This document shows, in pieces, positions 33,956 to 42,787 of a stretch of DNA of 59,038 nucleotides. Location of the stretch: the NCBI GenBank assembly GCA_045127535.1, contig JBGVQN010000049.1:1-59038 (forward strand). Direction: 5' to 3'. Every line of letters starts with the position of its first letter. Position 1 is the first letter of the stretch. A program made the position numbers and the translations under genes. Origin of the DNA: UBA2942 sp045127535 (GTDB lineage: Bacteria > Bacillota > Clostridia > Lachnospirales > Lachnospiraceae). The notes beneath the pieces were generated by a model that did no database searches, was not told where the DNA came from, and was given only the letters and a program-made list of their open reading frames with translations.

Positions 33956-35341
33956 ATGCTTGAAAAGCTATTCAAACTGAAAGAAAACGGAACCAATGCA
34001 AAAACAGAAGTAATTGCCGGAATTACTACATTTATGACTATGGCATATATTCTGGCAGTCAATCCCAACATCCTGTCTGCAGCAGGTATGGATAAGGGGG
34101 CTGTATTTACTGCTACTGCAGTAGCATCTTTTTTGGGAACTATGTTCATGGCGTTATTTTCCAATTACCCATTTGCTCTTGCACCGGGAATGGGATTGAA
34201 TGCGTATCTGGCTTATACTGTAGTAGGACAGATGGGATATTCCTGGCAGGTAGCTTTGGCTGCTGTATTTATTGAGGGTGTAATCTTTATTTTATTGTCC
34301 CTGTGTAATGTGCGTGAGGCGATTTTTAATGCAATTCCTTTGAATCTGAAGCATGCGGTAAGCGTGGGAATTGGTTTGTTTATTGCATTTATCGGTCTGC
34401 AGAATTCCAAGCTGGTACTGGCTGATGGAAGTACATTAGTAGGATTATACAGCCTGGCAAAGTTCCAGGGACTAAATGGAGGTGCAGGCAGCTTCAATGA
34501 TGTGGGGATTACAGTGCTTTTGACTGTAATTGGAGTCATTATTACAGCAGTTCTGGTAGTCCGTAAGGTAAAGGGAAATATTCTCTGGGGGATTCTGATT
34601 ACCTGGATTCTTGGTATTGTGTGCCAGTTAATGGGACTGTATGTGCCAAATGCAGAAATCGGTATGTATTCTCTGCTGCCTGATTTCAGTAATGGTATTT
34701 CCATTCCAAGTCTGGCTCCGGTATTTTGCAAGCTGTCATTTAAGGGCATTGACATTCTGCAAATGGCAGTGGTGGTATTTGCCTTCCTGTTTGTGGATTT
34801 GTTTGATACTCTGGGTACTTTGATCGGTGTATCTACCAAGGCAGGTATGCTGGATAAAAATGGCAGACTGCCGCGCATCAAGGGTGCCTTATTAGCAGAT
34901 GCCTGCGCTACCACAGCAGGTGCAGTACTGGGTACTTCTACAGTAACCACTTTTGTGGAAAGTGCTTCTGGTGTAACAGAAGGAGGACGTACTGGTCTGA
35001 CTGCAGTGGTAACAGCACTTCTGTTTGGTCTGTCCCTGCTTTTAAGCCCGATCTTCCTTGCCATTCCTTCTTTTGCAACAGCTCCGGCACTGATTATCGT
35101 AGGATTCTATATGATTGGTTCTGTAAGCAAGATTAATTTTGATGATATGTCAGAGGGGATTCCTGCATTTATCTGCATTGCAGCCATGCCAATGTTTTAC
35201 AGTATTTCCGAAGGTATTTCCATGGGTGTAATCTCCTATGTATTGATCAATTTACTTTCCGGAAAATGTAAGGAGAAAAAGATCAGTATAGTGATGTATA
35301 TCCTGTGTCTGTTGTTTATTGCAAAGTATTTCTTTATTTAA
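33956..35341 (+). CDS. NCS2-family purine permease (AzgA/PbuG-like)
   Basis: 461 residues with about 13 hydrophobic segments. TEVIAGITTFMTMAYILAVNP and FALAPGMGLNAYLAY are signatures of the AzgA/PbuG/PbuO branch, which import guanine, hypoxanthine or adenine with protons. FVDLFDTLGTLIG and GTSTVTTFVESASGVTEGGRTG are also conserved. CAGGAGGAT ribosome binding site. I could not find a purine riboswitch in the 245 bp upstream. A strong terminator follows. Confidence 0.92.
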   Translation: MLEKLFKLKENGTNAKTEVIAGITTFMTMAYILAVNPNILSAAGMDKGAVFTATAVASFLGTMFMALFSNYPFALAPGMGLNAYLAYTVVGQMGYSWQVALAAVFIEGVIFILLSLCNVREAIFNAIPLNLKHAVSVGIGLFIAFIGLQNSKLVLADGSTLVGLYSLAKFQGLNGGAGSFNDVGITVLLTVIGVIITAVLVVRKVKGNILWGILITWILGIVCQLMGLYVPNAEIGMYSLLPDFSNGISIPSLAPVFCKLSFKGIDILQMAVVVFAFLFVDLFDTLGTLIGVSTKAGMLDKNGRLPRIKGALLADACATTAGAVLGTSTVTTFVESASGVTEGGRTGLTAVVTALLFGLSLLLSPIFLAIPSFATAPALIIVGFYMIGSVSKINFDDMSEGIPAFICIAAMPMFYSISEGISMGVISYVLINLLSGKCKEKKISIVMYILCLLFIAKYFFI

Positions 35342-35414
35342 TTGCTGCAGCATAAAAGTAGAGTGATATCATTTTAAGCAGGTACGTAGGTGCCGCACAA
35401 TGCTCTGGAAAGAA

Positions 35415-35458
35415 AAAATCAGGGCTGTGTCCCAGCCGGGACACAGCCCTGATTTTCT
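35415..35458 (+). terminator. strong intrinsic terminator
   Basis: 19-bp perfect stem (35415-35433 with 35438-35456, containing CAGGGCTGTGTCCC) with a 4-nt loop and A/T flanks on both sides, so it can work in either direction. Confidence 0.9.
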
Positions 35459-35505
35459 TACAGATACTTCTCAAAGCGTCCGGTAATGTGTTTCACAATT
35501 ACCTA
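35456..35505. repeat. solo right arm of the type A palindromic element
   Basis: Contains CAGATACTTCTCAAAGCGTC and CGGTAATGTGTTTCACAATT ending ACCTA, matching the right arm of copies 1-3. It abuts the terminator stem. Confidence 0.7.
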
Positions 35506-35680
35506 TCATTGATTTATATGAAAGGAAACGGCTGGTGGGGAAGAGATGGGTAGTATTTCCAGAAAAAATATGATAGTATGATTGTAATAAAACTGAGTTT
35601 GTGTCAAAAGATATGAATAGCAGTGTGGAAAAAACTGAGATTGTTTTTTGGAAAATAAAACATTTGAAATGGAGAAGATT

Positions 35681-36799
35681 ATGAAATACGATTATCTGAT
35701 TGTAGGTGCGGGTCTGTTTGGCAGTGTATTTGCTTACGAGGCCAAAAAGGCAGGCAGGAAGTGTCTGGTAGTGGATAAAAGAAACCATGTAGGTGGTAAT
35801 ATTTACTGTGAGGATGTGGATGGTTTGCTGGTACATACCTACGGAGCACATATTTTCCATACCTCGAATAAGGAAATCTGGGACTATGTAAGACAGTTTT
35901 CTGAATTTAACCACTATATCAATTCTCCTGTGGCTGTCTATCATGATGAACTGTATAACCTGCCATTTAATATGAATACCTTCAGCAAGCTCTGGGGCAT
36001 CCGTACTCCGGCAGAAGCCAAAGCTAAGATCGCTGCCCAGGTAGCAGAGCAGGAAAGCCTTCGTGATCATGCAGAACCAGCCAATTTAGAAGAACAGGCT
36101 CTTTCTCTGGTAGGAAGGGATGTATATGAAAAGCTGGTAAAAGAATATACAGAAAAGCAGTGGGGCAGAAGCTGTACAGAATTGCCGGCTTTTATTATTA
36201 AGCGTCTGCCTTTGCGTTTTACTTACGACAATAATTACTTTAATGACCCTTATCAGGGAATTCCGGTAGAAGGGTATACTGCGATGATAGAAAAGATGTT
36301 AGCTGGTACAGAGGTACGACTGAACACAGATTTCCTGGAGAATAAGGAAGTTTATAAGCAAATGGCAGACAAAATCGTGTTTACCGGTATGATCGACGGG
36401 TATTTTGATTACTGTCTGGGACATCTGCAGTATCGTACGGTACGTTTTGAAACAGAGCGTCTGGATGGAGTAGATAATTACCAGGGCAATGCAGTGGTAA
36501 ACTATACTTCCCATGAGCAGCCATATACCCGTATTATTGAGCATAAGCACTTTGCCTTTGGAAAGCAGGACTTTACCATTATTTCAAAGGAGTATTCCAC
36601 AGAGTGGAAGCCGGGCATGGAGCCTTATTATCCGGTAAATGATGAGAAAAACGGTCAGTTGTACCAGGAATATGCCAAGCTGGCTGAAAATGAGCCTGAT
36701 GTGATCTTTGGAGGCCGTTTGGGACAATACCGGTATTACGATATGGACAAGGTAATTGCAGCAGCGTTGGAAGTGACTGCCCGGGAGCTTGGACAGTAA
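35681..36799 (+). CDS. glf: UDP-galactopyranose mutase
   Basis: 372 residues. FAD-binding N-terminus YLIVGAGLFGSVFAYEA, the active-site region YGAHIFHTSNKEIWDYV, KQWGRSCTELPAFIIKRLP and the C-terminal GRLGQYRYYDMDKVI are all diagnostic. It converts UDP-galactopyranose to UDP-galactofuranose for surface glycans using reduced FAD. ATG 35681 follows GGAGAAG. No glycosyltransferase lies next to it here, which is unusual, as the gene often sits in capsule clusters. Confidence 0.95.
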   Translation: MKYDYLIVGAGLFGSVFAYEAKKAGRKCLVVDKRNHVGGNIYCEDVDGLLVHTYGAHIFHTSNKEIWDYVRQFSEFNHYINSPVAVYHDELYNLPFNMNTFSKLWGIRTPAEAKAKIAAQVAEQESLRDHAEPANLEEQALSLVGRDVYEKLVKEYTEKQWGRSCTELPAFIIKRLPLRFTYDNNYFNDPYQGIPVEGYTAMIEKMLAGTEVRLNTDFLENKEVYKQMADKIVFTGMIDGYFDYCLGHLQYRTVRFETERLDGVDNYQGNAVVNYTSHEQPYTRIIEHKHFAFGKQDFTIISKEYSTEWKPGMEPYYPVNDEKNGQLYQEYAKLAENEPDVIFGGRLGQYRYYDMDKVIAAALEVTARELGQ

Positions 36800-36857
36800 A
36801 TATCGATTCAATATGTTAGGCAATTGCTAATTCAATATGTAAAGGGAAGGAGAATTT

Positions 36858-38369
36858 ATGGGGAAGAACAATCAATGGAAGTCACTGACGGCGATTTTTC
36901 TGGTGGGATTGATGGTTTGCGCTGCAGTCTGCTGTATAAAAGTACCTTCTGTAAAAGCAGATAACAGCAATTACGGAGCAGATGCATATCATTATATGAA
37001 TTATATTCAGACAAATTTTCCAGGGCGTGTAGTAGGTACTCCCATGGAAAAAGCCGTGGAGCAGTGGCTCATTCAGGAAGTAACGGCTATGGGATATTCT
37101 CCTTATACATTTTTTACGGAATGGGATCAGGATGGGATTCATTACGAAGGAGATGTGATCTTGTTTGAAAAGCCTGGCAGTACAGGCAGAAGAATTGTAG
37201 TGGGGGCTCATTATGACAGCGTAGATACCAATGGAGCAGATGACAATGCTTCTGGTGTGGGACTGCTGTTAGAGACTGCCAAACGGATGATTGATGTGCC
37301 CACCCAGTACACCATACAGTTTGCTCTGTTTACTATAGAAGAGCCAGGATGCATGGGCAGTCAGTACTATGTATCCAGGGAAACCCAGGAATACAGAGAC
37401 AGTGTGGCGGTGATGATCAATTTAGACACCATTGCGGCAGGGGATAATATGTACATTTACGGCGGCGGCATTGATGATCAGGGGAATCTGGTGCGTACCT
37501 GGGGAGCAGAGCAGGCACTGGCTACTGCGAAAGATATGGGTCTGAATATGTCTTTTCACCCGGATGTAAATGAAAAATATCCGGTGCCAGTGAAAAACAC
37601 TGCCAGCGACCATATGGCATACGATTTTCACAATATTCCTTATATATATTTTGAAGCTTCCAACTGGAACGGCGGAAATTTCACCAACTTCTATCAGACG
37701 GCAGACAGCCGGGTTCCGGATGGGAAAATGATGCATACCTGGATGGACGATCTGAACTTTTACAATGAAACATTTCCAGGAAGAGTGCAGGAACATCTCA
37801 CCAGTTATTCCATGCTGTTGGATAAACTGCTGCGAGGTCTGGTAGAGGGCAGTTCAGCCTCCATCATTCCAGAGATTCAGTATACAGAGGTCAGTGAAAC
37901 GGTATATGCAGTTTCCAATGTAAATATCCGTTCTGGTGCGGGTACCTCTTTTTCCGTACTGGATGTGTTGGAAGCAGGAGAAGCATTGGAACGTACCGGT
38001 TACCATGAGGAATGGAGCCGGGTCAATTACCAGGGTACTACCGGTTATATTGCCAGTTCCTATCTGACTACAGAAGAACCGGAAACAGAACCTCCTGTTA
38101 CAGAAGAGGAAACTACCCTGGAAGAAACCACAGCTGAAACAGCAATAGAAGAAACCACCAGTGAGAAAATGACTGCAGAAGCTGCTTCAGAGGAAAGCAT
38201 TTCAAAGGAAAGCATTTCTATAGAAGAAACTGGTGATGGGTCCTCAGAGGATGAGGATACAGGCCGCAGCAATACCTGGATCTGGATCGCAGGCATAGGA
38301 GGCGCAGGGGCTGTTGTATTGGCAGGATTTGGGATTTATAAAATCTGGAAGTCTAAGAAAACGGAGTAA
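36858..38369 (+). CDS. surface-anchored M28-family metallopeptidase with SH3b domain
   Basis: 503 residues. Signal peptide 1-34 (hydrophobic core AIFLVGLMVCAAVCCI). The M28 zinc peptidase domain (about 40-330) shows VVGAHYDSVDTNGADDNASG (His and bridging Asp), FTIEEPGCMGSQYY (catalytic Glu pair) and a late SDHMAYDF histidine. An SH3b domain follows (about 348-395, NVNIRSGAGTSFSVLDVL), then a Glu/Thr-rich low-complexity linker (about 398-465) and a single C-terminal membrane helix. It is likely an aminopeptidase displayed on the cell surface, with SH3b binding the wall. AAGGGAAGGAG ribosome binding site. Confidence 0.88.
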   Translation: MGKNNQWKSLTAIFLVGLMVCAAVCCIKVPSVKADNSNYGADAYHYMNYIQTNFPGRVVGTPMEKAVEQWLIQEVTAMGYSPYTFFTEWDQDGIHYEGDVILFEKPGSTGRRIVVGAHYDSVDTNGADDNASGVGLLLETAKRMIDVPTQYTIQFALFTIEEPGCMGSQYYVSRETQEYRDSVAVMINLDTIAAGDNMYIYGGGIDDQGNLVRTWGAEQALATAKDMGLNMSFHPDVNEKYPVPVKNTASDHMAYDFHNIPYIYFEASNWNGGNFTNFYQTADSRVPDGKMMHTWMDDLNFYNETFPGRVQEHLTSYSMLLDKLLRGLVEGSSASIIPEIQYTEVSETVYAVSNVNIRSGAGTSFSVLDVLEAGEALERTGYHEEWSRVNYQGTTGYIASSYLTTEEPETEPPVTEEETTLEETTAETAIEETTSEKMTAEAASEESISKESISIEETGDGSSEDEDTGRSNTWIWIAGIGGAGAVVLAGFGIYKIWKSKKTE

Positions 38370-38371
38370 TA

Positions 38372-39097
38372 CTAAATCCATCCTCCATCCAATGTAATGA
38401 TCTGCCCGGTGAGATAATCCGGTCCCTCAGCCACTGCACGTACCAAGGCAGCCACTTCTTCTGGGGTACCCAGACGTCCGGCGGGAATTTCTTCTTTCAG
38501 GGCAGAAAGCTCTTCCGGATCCAGAAAATGATTCATTTCCGTATCAATAGCGCCACAGGCAATTGCGTTGACCCGAATGCCTGATGGCGCTGTTTCTTTT
38601 GCCAGAGCCTTTGTAAAAGCATTGACTGCACCTTTTGAGGCTGAATAAGCTACCTCACAGGAAGCTCCGGAAATGCCCCAGACAGAAGAAATATTTACGA
38701 TGGAACCTTTCTTACGGTCAATCATAGAAGGCAGCAGCAGGCTGCACATATGATAGAGTGATGTGACGTTGGTCTGGAGCAAGCGGTTCCAGTCTGAAGG
38801 AGACATCTGCTGCAGCAGGCCGATATAGGAAATGCCTGCATTGTTGATCAGTACATCAATATTCCCAAAATGATTTAGGGCAGTGGTTACAATTTCTGAG
38901 CAGGTAGTATAATCTCCTACATCTCCGGGCAGAGACAGACAGGTGCCCCCTGCAGCGATAATTTCGTTGGCGGTATCTTCCAAAGCCTGCACATTGCTGC
39001 GGCAGTTTAATATGACCTGGTATCCATTGGCGGCCAGATGCAGAGCAATTGCCCTGCCAATGCCTCTGGATGAGCCTGTAATCAATGCTGTTTTCAT
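38372..39097 (-). CDS. SDR-family oxidoreductase (3-oxoacyl-ACP reductase-like)
   Basis: 241 residues from ATG 39097 after GAGGAAG. NAD(P) loop ITGSSRGIGRAIA, NNAGIS, catalytic serine in NISSVWG and YSASKGAVNAF (Tyr/Lys pair). Length and pattern match FabG-like classical short-chain dehydrogenases. No fatty acid synthesis genes are adjacent, so the substrate may be another keto compound. It converges with the M28 gene, with only 2 bp between the stop codons. Confidence 0.9.
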   Translation of the reverse strand: MKTALITGSSRGIGRAIALHLAANGYQVILNCRSNVQALEDTANEIIAAGGTCLSLPGDVGDYTTCSEIVTTALNHFGNIDVLINNAGISYIGLLQQMSPSDWNRLLQTNVTSLYHMCSLLLPSMIDRKKGSIVNISSVWGISGASCEVAYSASKGAVNAFTKALAKETAPSGIRVNAIACGAIDTEMNHFLDPEELSALKEEIPAGRLGTPEEVAALVRAVAEGPDYLTGQIITLDGGWI

Positions 39098-39353
39098 AAA
39101 CTTCCTCGTTTCTGCTGTAAGACAGCCTGTGATTTTATGCAATTATACCATAAGATAGCCTTTATGAAAAAGATTTTCAAATCAGCTTGAAAAATGATAC
39201 AGAATTGAAACGTTAGGTAAAATTTTGCCAATTGTTCAAAAAATAATGACAACTTGTAGACTGAAAATTTTTTTTTGCCAAAAAACGTGAAAATCTGAAA
39301 ACATTTTATGAAAAAAGTCAACAAAAAATGGCAAAAAGATTTTACGGAAAGGG

Positions 39354-39382
39354 TTGACAAAGGATACGGTAGCTGATACAAT
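39354..39382 (+). promoter_or_regulatory. promoter of the NlpC/P60 gene
   Basis: TTGACA, 17-bp spacer, TACAAT. The transcript would have a leader of about 120 nt. Confidence 0.85.
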
Positions 39383-39392
39383 CTTTATGGAT

Positions 39393-39409
39393 TGTAACAA
39401 ACTTGTAAC
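39393..39409 (+). promoter_or_regulatory. WalR-type binding box
   Basis: TGTAAC, 5 bp, TGTAAC, the direct-repeat pattern recognised by WalR (YycF), the cell-wall regulator of low-GC Firmicutes. It lies about 10 bp downstream of the -10 box, in the early leader. That position suits repression from this promoter unless another promoter lies further downstream. Confidence 0.6.
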
Positions 39410-39509
39410 AATTTTAATGAAAAATGACCAAAGATTATTTCGTACAGCGTTATTTGTTTCAGGCTGTAATTTATATAACCATTACTTAGAAAATTTGGAG
39501 GGAATACGG

Positions 39510-41189
39510 ATGAAGAAAATCATCATCAAAACCACTGCAATGTGTCTGTCCGCAGTTATTGTGACTGCATCTAACCCTACTATTACCAATGCTATGCCCG
39601 TTGTGCTTGAGACACAGACGGCAGTTGCAGGTGTTCCTTTATTATTAGGCAACTATTATAGCAACAACGGAAATGAAGATTTAGAAGCTGTTTTAGCAGC
39701 GTTACAAGCAGATAATGAAAAGAAAACATACACAGTAGAGACTTCTTCCAATAAGGAAACAGCAGAAGAAACTACAGAAGAAAAGACGACGGAAGCTGTT
39801 ACCGAGACAGCAGAAAGCACCACTGCTGCAGAGAGCACTACAGCTACTGTAGAGACAGAGGAAGGAGAAGTTGAAGTTCGCATTGCTTCTGATAGAGAGT
39901 TTACACAGAAGGAAGTAAGAGAGAGCAATTATAAAGCGATCTATGCAAAAGTAGCCATTGCTACAGTTGATAATTATGTCAATGTAAGAAGCACACCAGA
40001 TACAGAAAGTGCAGATAATATTGTAGGACGTATTTATAATAACTGTGTTGCAATCATTCAGGAAGTAGTAGACGGGGAAAACGGAGACTGGTTCTTTGTA
40101 AAATCCGGTGATGTAGAAGGATACATAAAGGCAGACCTGTTCGTAACAGGTGTGCAGGCAAAGCGCAAAGCAGCAGATGTAGGTACTATTACAGCAACAG
40201 CGCTTACAGAATCCCTTCGTGTAAGAGAAAGTGCCAGCCTGGATGCTGAGGTTGTGACCCAGCTGGAAAAGGGCAGTACATATACCGTCTTGCAGGAAGA
40301 GAAAGATGGATTTGTAAAAGTAAAAGTGGTAGATGGACTGGAAGGTTACGTTTACGCAGAGAATGTAGAAGTCAGTGTTGAATTTGAATGGGCAGTATCC
40401 AATGAGGAACAGATCCAGAGAGAACAAGAGATTGAAAATCTGCAGTTTGAGGTAAGTGAAGCAGACTGCTCATACTTCTACTATTTTGACAATGGAGCTT
40501 ATAACAATGCAACAGCTGCGGCAGAGGACTGGGCTGAACTGTTAACAGAGCTGGTAAAGAAGGCAGGCCAGTATCATTTTTATGATATAAAGGCTGAAGC
40601 AGAGGCCAGACTGCAGACTGTAAATGAATATGTTGCAGTTTCTGCAGAAAAAGCACAGGCGGCAGCAAACTGGCAGGAGAGTACGCAGGCAGCTACCCAG
40701 GAACAGACCCAGGCAGCTACCCAGGCACAGACGCAGGCAGCTACCCAGGCAGCCACTCAGGCGCAGACCCAGGCAGCTACCCAGGCTCAGCAGCCTTCTG
40801 CAAATACGAATACATCCAGCGTAAGACAGGCGATTGTCAATGAAGCAGTGAGCTGGGTAGGCAGATGTAATTATGTATATGGCGGAACCAACCTGTGTGA
40901 TGGTGGTGGTGTAGATTGTTCTGGATTTACACAGACCATTTACAGCAGAGTTGCTGGTATTTCTATCAACCGTACATCTTATACACAGGTCAATAATGGA
41001 ACCAGAATTTCCTTTGACCAGTTACAGCCAGGAGATCTGGTATTTTATGGAAATGACGGAAGTATCAATCACGTGGCAATTTATATTGGCAACGGACAGA
41101 TCGTACATGCAAAGAATCCTTCTGCAGGTATCGGCATTGACAGCTTAAATTACAAGGCTCCAATTGCAGCAGTTTCCATTTTAGGATAA
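39510..41189 (+). CDS. secreted NlpC/P60 peptidoglycan hydrolase with two SH3b domains
   Basis: 559 residues. Signal peptide about 1-29 (IIIKTTAMCLSAVIVTASNP). A Thr/Glu-rich stretch (about 80-125) precedes two SH3b domains (about 148-210 and 225-290), a helical region (310-385) and a TQAATQAQ repeat linker (about 390-430). The C-terminal NlpC/P60 domain has the catalytic VDCSGFTQTIY cysteine and NHVAIYIGNGQIVHAKN histidine. Such enzymes cut gamma-D-Glu-diamino acid bonds in stem peptides. The ATG follows TTGGAGGG. A WalR-like box in the leader fits this class. Confidence 0.92.
   Translation: MKKIIIKTTAMCLSAVIVTASNPTITNAMPVVLETQTAVAGVPLLLGNYYSNNGNEDLEAVLAALQADNEKKTYTVETSSNKETAEETTEEKTTEAVTETAESTTAAESTTATVETEEGEVEVRIASDREFTQKEVRESNYKAIYAKVAIATVDNYVNVRSTPDTESADNIVGRIYNNCVAIIQEVVDGENGDWFFVKSGDVEGYIKADLFVTGVQAKRKAADVGTITATALTESLRVRESASLDAEVVTQLEKGSTYTVLQEEKDGFVKVKVVDGLEGYVYAENVEVSVEFEWAVSNEEQIQREQEIENLQFEVSEADCSYFYYFDNGAYNNATAAAEDWAELLTELVKKAGQYHFYDIKAEAEARLQTVNEYVAVSAEKAQAAANWQESTQAATQEQTQAATQAQTQAATQAATQAQTQAATQAQQPSANTNTSSVRQAIVNEAVSWVGRCNYVYGGTNLCDGGGVDCSGFTQTIYSRVAGISINRTSYTQVNNGTRISFDQLQPGDLVFYGNDGSINHVAIYIGNGQIVHAKNPSAGIGIDSLNYKAPIAAVSILG
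40684..40795 (+). repeat. tandem repeats encoding TQAATQAQ linker
   Basis: Variants of ACCCAGGCAGCT and CAGGCRCAGAC recur about nine times, encoding a Gln/Ala/Thr-rich wall-spanning linker. The length may vary between strains. Confidence 0.75.
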
Positions 41190-41238
41190 TTACAACAGAA
41201 TGCGTTAGGACGAACCAGGTGTGGGGAGTCCGAAAACA

Positions 41239-41375
41239 CTGGGTGTCACACAAGGCTTTGTGCGGCACCCAGTGTCATAAATAAAAGAGACAGCCAGACG
41301 GAACCTGCCTCCCATGATTAGACTTTGAGTCTAACTTTGGAGGTTGGGTTCATAAAGTCCTGGCTGTCTTTTTTT
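41239..41375 (+). terminator. hairpin plus nested intrinsic terminator
   Basis: A first hairpin ACTGGGTG/CACCCAGT spans about 41239-41273. A second, large nested one follows: AGACAGCCAG (41288-41297) with CTGGCTGTCT (41360-41369), inner GAACCTGCCTCC/GGAGGTTGGGTTC and TTAGACT/AGTCTAA, then seven T residues. It ends the NlpC/P60 transcript. Confidence 0.8.
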
Positions 41376-41464
41376 AGAAGGAAAGAGGAAAGAACGGTGC
41401 ATGTTGTCACATACACCGCTCTCTCTAAAAAGTTGTAATGGAAATAATAAAGGAGGCAAAAGAA

Positions 41465-42004
41465 TTAATCGAATTCCGGTTCAATCAAACCGTATGTACC
41501 GTCCTTACGCTTGTATACTACATTGACTTCGTCCGTTTCACTGTTGCTGAACATATAGAAACTATGTCCTAAAAGCTCCATCTGAATACATGCTTCTTCC
41601 GCATCCATAGGCTTGATACCAAACTTCTTGCTGCGGACGATCTTAATGGAGTTGTCAGCTTCATCTTCAAAGTCATCCTCTAAATATGCTGCACTGAATT
41701 CAGGTGCTTCCTGCTGGTGGCTGCTGATGAGCTTTGTCTTATATTTCTTTAACTGTCTTTCGATGATCTCTTCCACAAGGTCAATGGATACATACATATC
41801 AGTGCTGCTCTCCTCAGCGCGGATAATGCTGCCCTTTACAGGAATCGTAACCTCTATGGTCTGTACGTCTTTCTGAACGCTTAATGTAACATAAATGGTA
41901 GTATCAGATGCAAAATACCGATCCAGTTTTCCGATCTTTTCTTCTACGGCGCTCTTTAAACCATTTGTGACGTCGATGTTTCTTCCTGTGATGATAAACT
42001 TCAT
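41465..42004 (-). CDS. hpf: ribosome hibernation promoting factor, long form
   Basis: 179 residues from ATG 42004 (AAAGGAG ribosome binding site). The N-terminal S30AE domain begins MKFIITGRNIDVTNGLKSAVEEKI. A linker leads to the C-terminal dimerisation domain VRSKKFGIKPMDAEEACIQMELLGHSFYMFSN. Long HPF makes 100S ribosome dimers in stationary phase and protects idle ribosomes. It is divergent from secA, with a 783-bp AT-rich gap between them. Confidence 0.95.
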   Translation of the reverse strand: MKFIITGRNIDVTNGLKSAVEEKIGKLDRYFASDTTIYVTLSVQKDVQTIEVTIPVKGSIIRAEESSTDMYVSIDLVEEIIERQLKKYKTKLISSHQQEAPEFSAAYLEDDFEDEADNSIKIVRSKKFGIKPMDAEEACIQMELLGHSFYMFSNSETDEVNVVYKRKDGTYGLIEPEFD

Positions 42005-42384
42005 AAAATCAGCTCCTTTCCACCGCCGCTTCCCAATTATGAAACAATCTGAAAAAATGCAGCCAGACTGCCACATTAGAAAAAGGACGGCATATCAACT
42101 GGTTTTACTGGAACAAGTAGTTGATATATACTTATCATACCATATTTTGAAAATATTGCAACAATTTATTGAAAGTATACGGCAATTTTTTATAATAAAT
42201 ATGAAATTACTGTTAATTTATAAACTGTTTGAAAAAATATTTATAAATGAAAAGAAATCATTGCATTTGTATTCTGAAAATGCAAAAGGGAAATTTGGAG
42301 TTGAAAAAAGCGATTTTGTGTAAAAATAACAAAACATATTTTCGGAATATTCCAGCCTGTTCCATTCACAAAATTGGGGGAAAG
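42005..42384. other. AT-rich intergenic DNA
   Basis: Very AT-rich, especially 42120-42290, with no supported gene. It lies directly beside the DnaA-box cluster and could be an easily melted region. Confidence 0.5.
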
Positions 42385-42477
42385 TGTGGATAATGTGGAT
42401 AAAGTTGTGTATAACTGTAAAATCAAAGGGTTTTACCCACAATATACTTGTGGAAAGATAGAAATAATTGTGGATAA
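42385..42477. promoter_or_regulatory. cluster of DnaA boxes
   Basis: TGTGGATAA (complement TTATCCACA, the consensus box) occurs perfectly at 42385-42393, 42394-42402 and 42469-42477, with a one-mismatch copy, TGTGTATAA, at 42406-42414, all in the same orientation. No dnaA, dnaN or rpmH gene is nearby, so this may be a regulatory or titration site. Confidence 0.65.
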
Positions 42478-42681
42478 AAGGGGGATAACTAAAATGAGGT
42501 ATGTGAAAAATAGAAAAATATACATAAAATTTATGCAATTTGATAGACTGAAAAAAAAGAGGAGAAAACAAATTGTCAGACAATGTAAGAAAGAAGACAG
42601 AAAAACAAATGTATAAGGAAAAATCGTCCGGTTGAGCGCTCTTTACAAGGCATTTGCAGACAGAGGAAATAGAATGTTTAC

Positions 42682-42710
42682 TTTACTTTATACCGAATCG
42701 GTGTTACAAT
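42682..42710 (+). promoter_or_regulatory. promoter of secA
   Basis: TTTACT, 17-bp spacer, TACAAT, about 75 bp upstream of the secA start. Confidence 0.65.
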
Positions 42711-42787
42711 GACAATGTTGCAGTAGCATTTCTGGAACAATATTGCATCCAAAGTGGTTTTTGATGCAGATACGATTGGAGTTGTAT

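Noticed and set aside
42374..42616. 80-codon frame in the DnaA-box region
   Set aside because: No ribosome binding site, lysine/arginine-rich translation of AT-rich non-coding DNA, and no family resemblance.
42005..42787. Chromosomal origin of replication
   Set aside because: DnaA boxes and AT-rich DNA are present but dnaA, dnaN and rpmH are absent, so I report only a box cluster.
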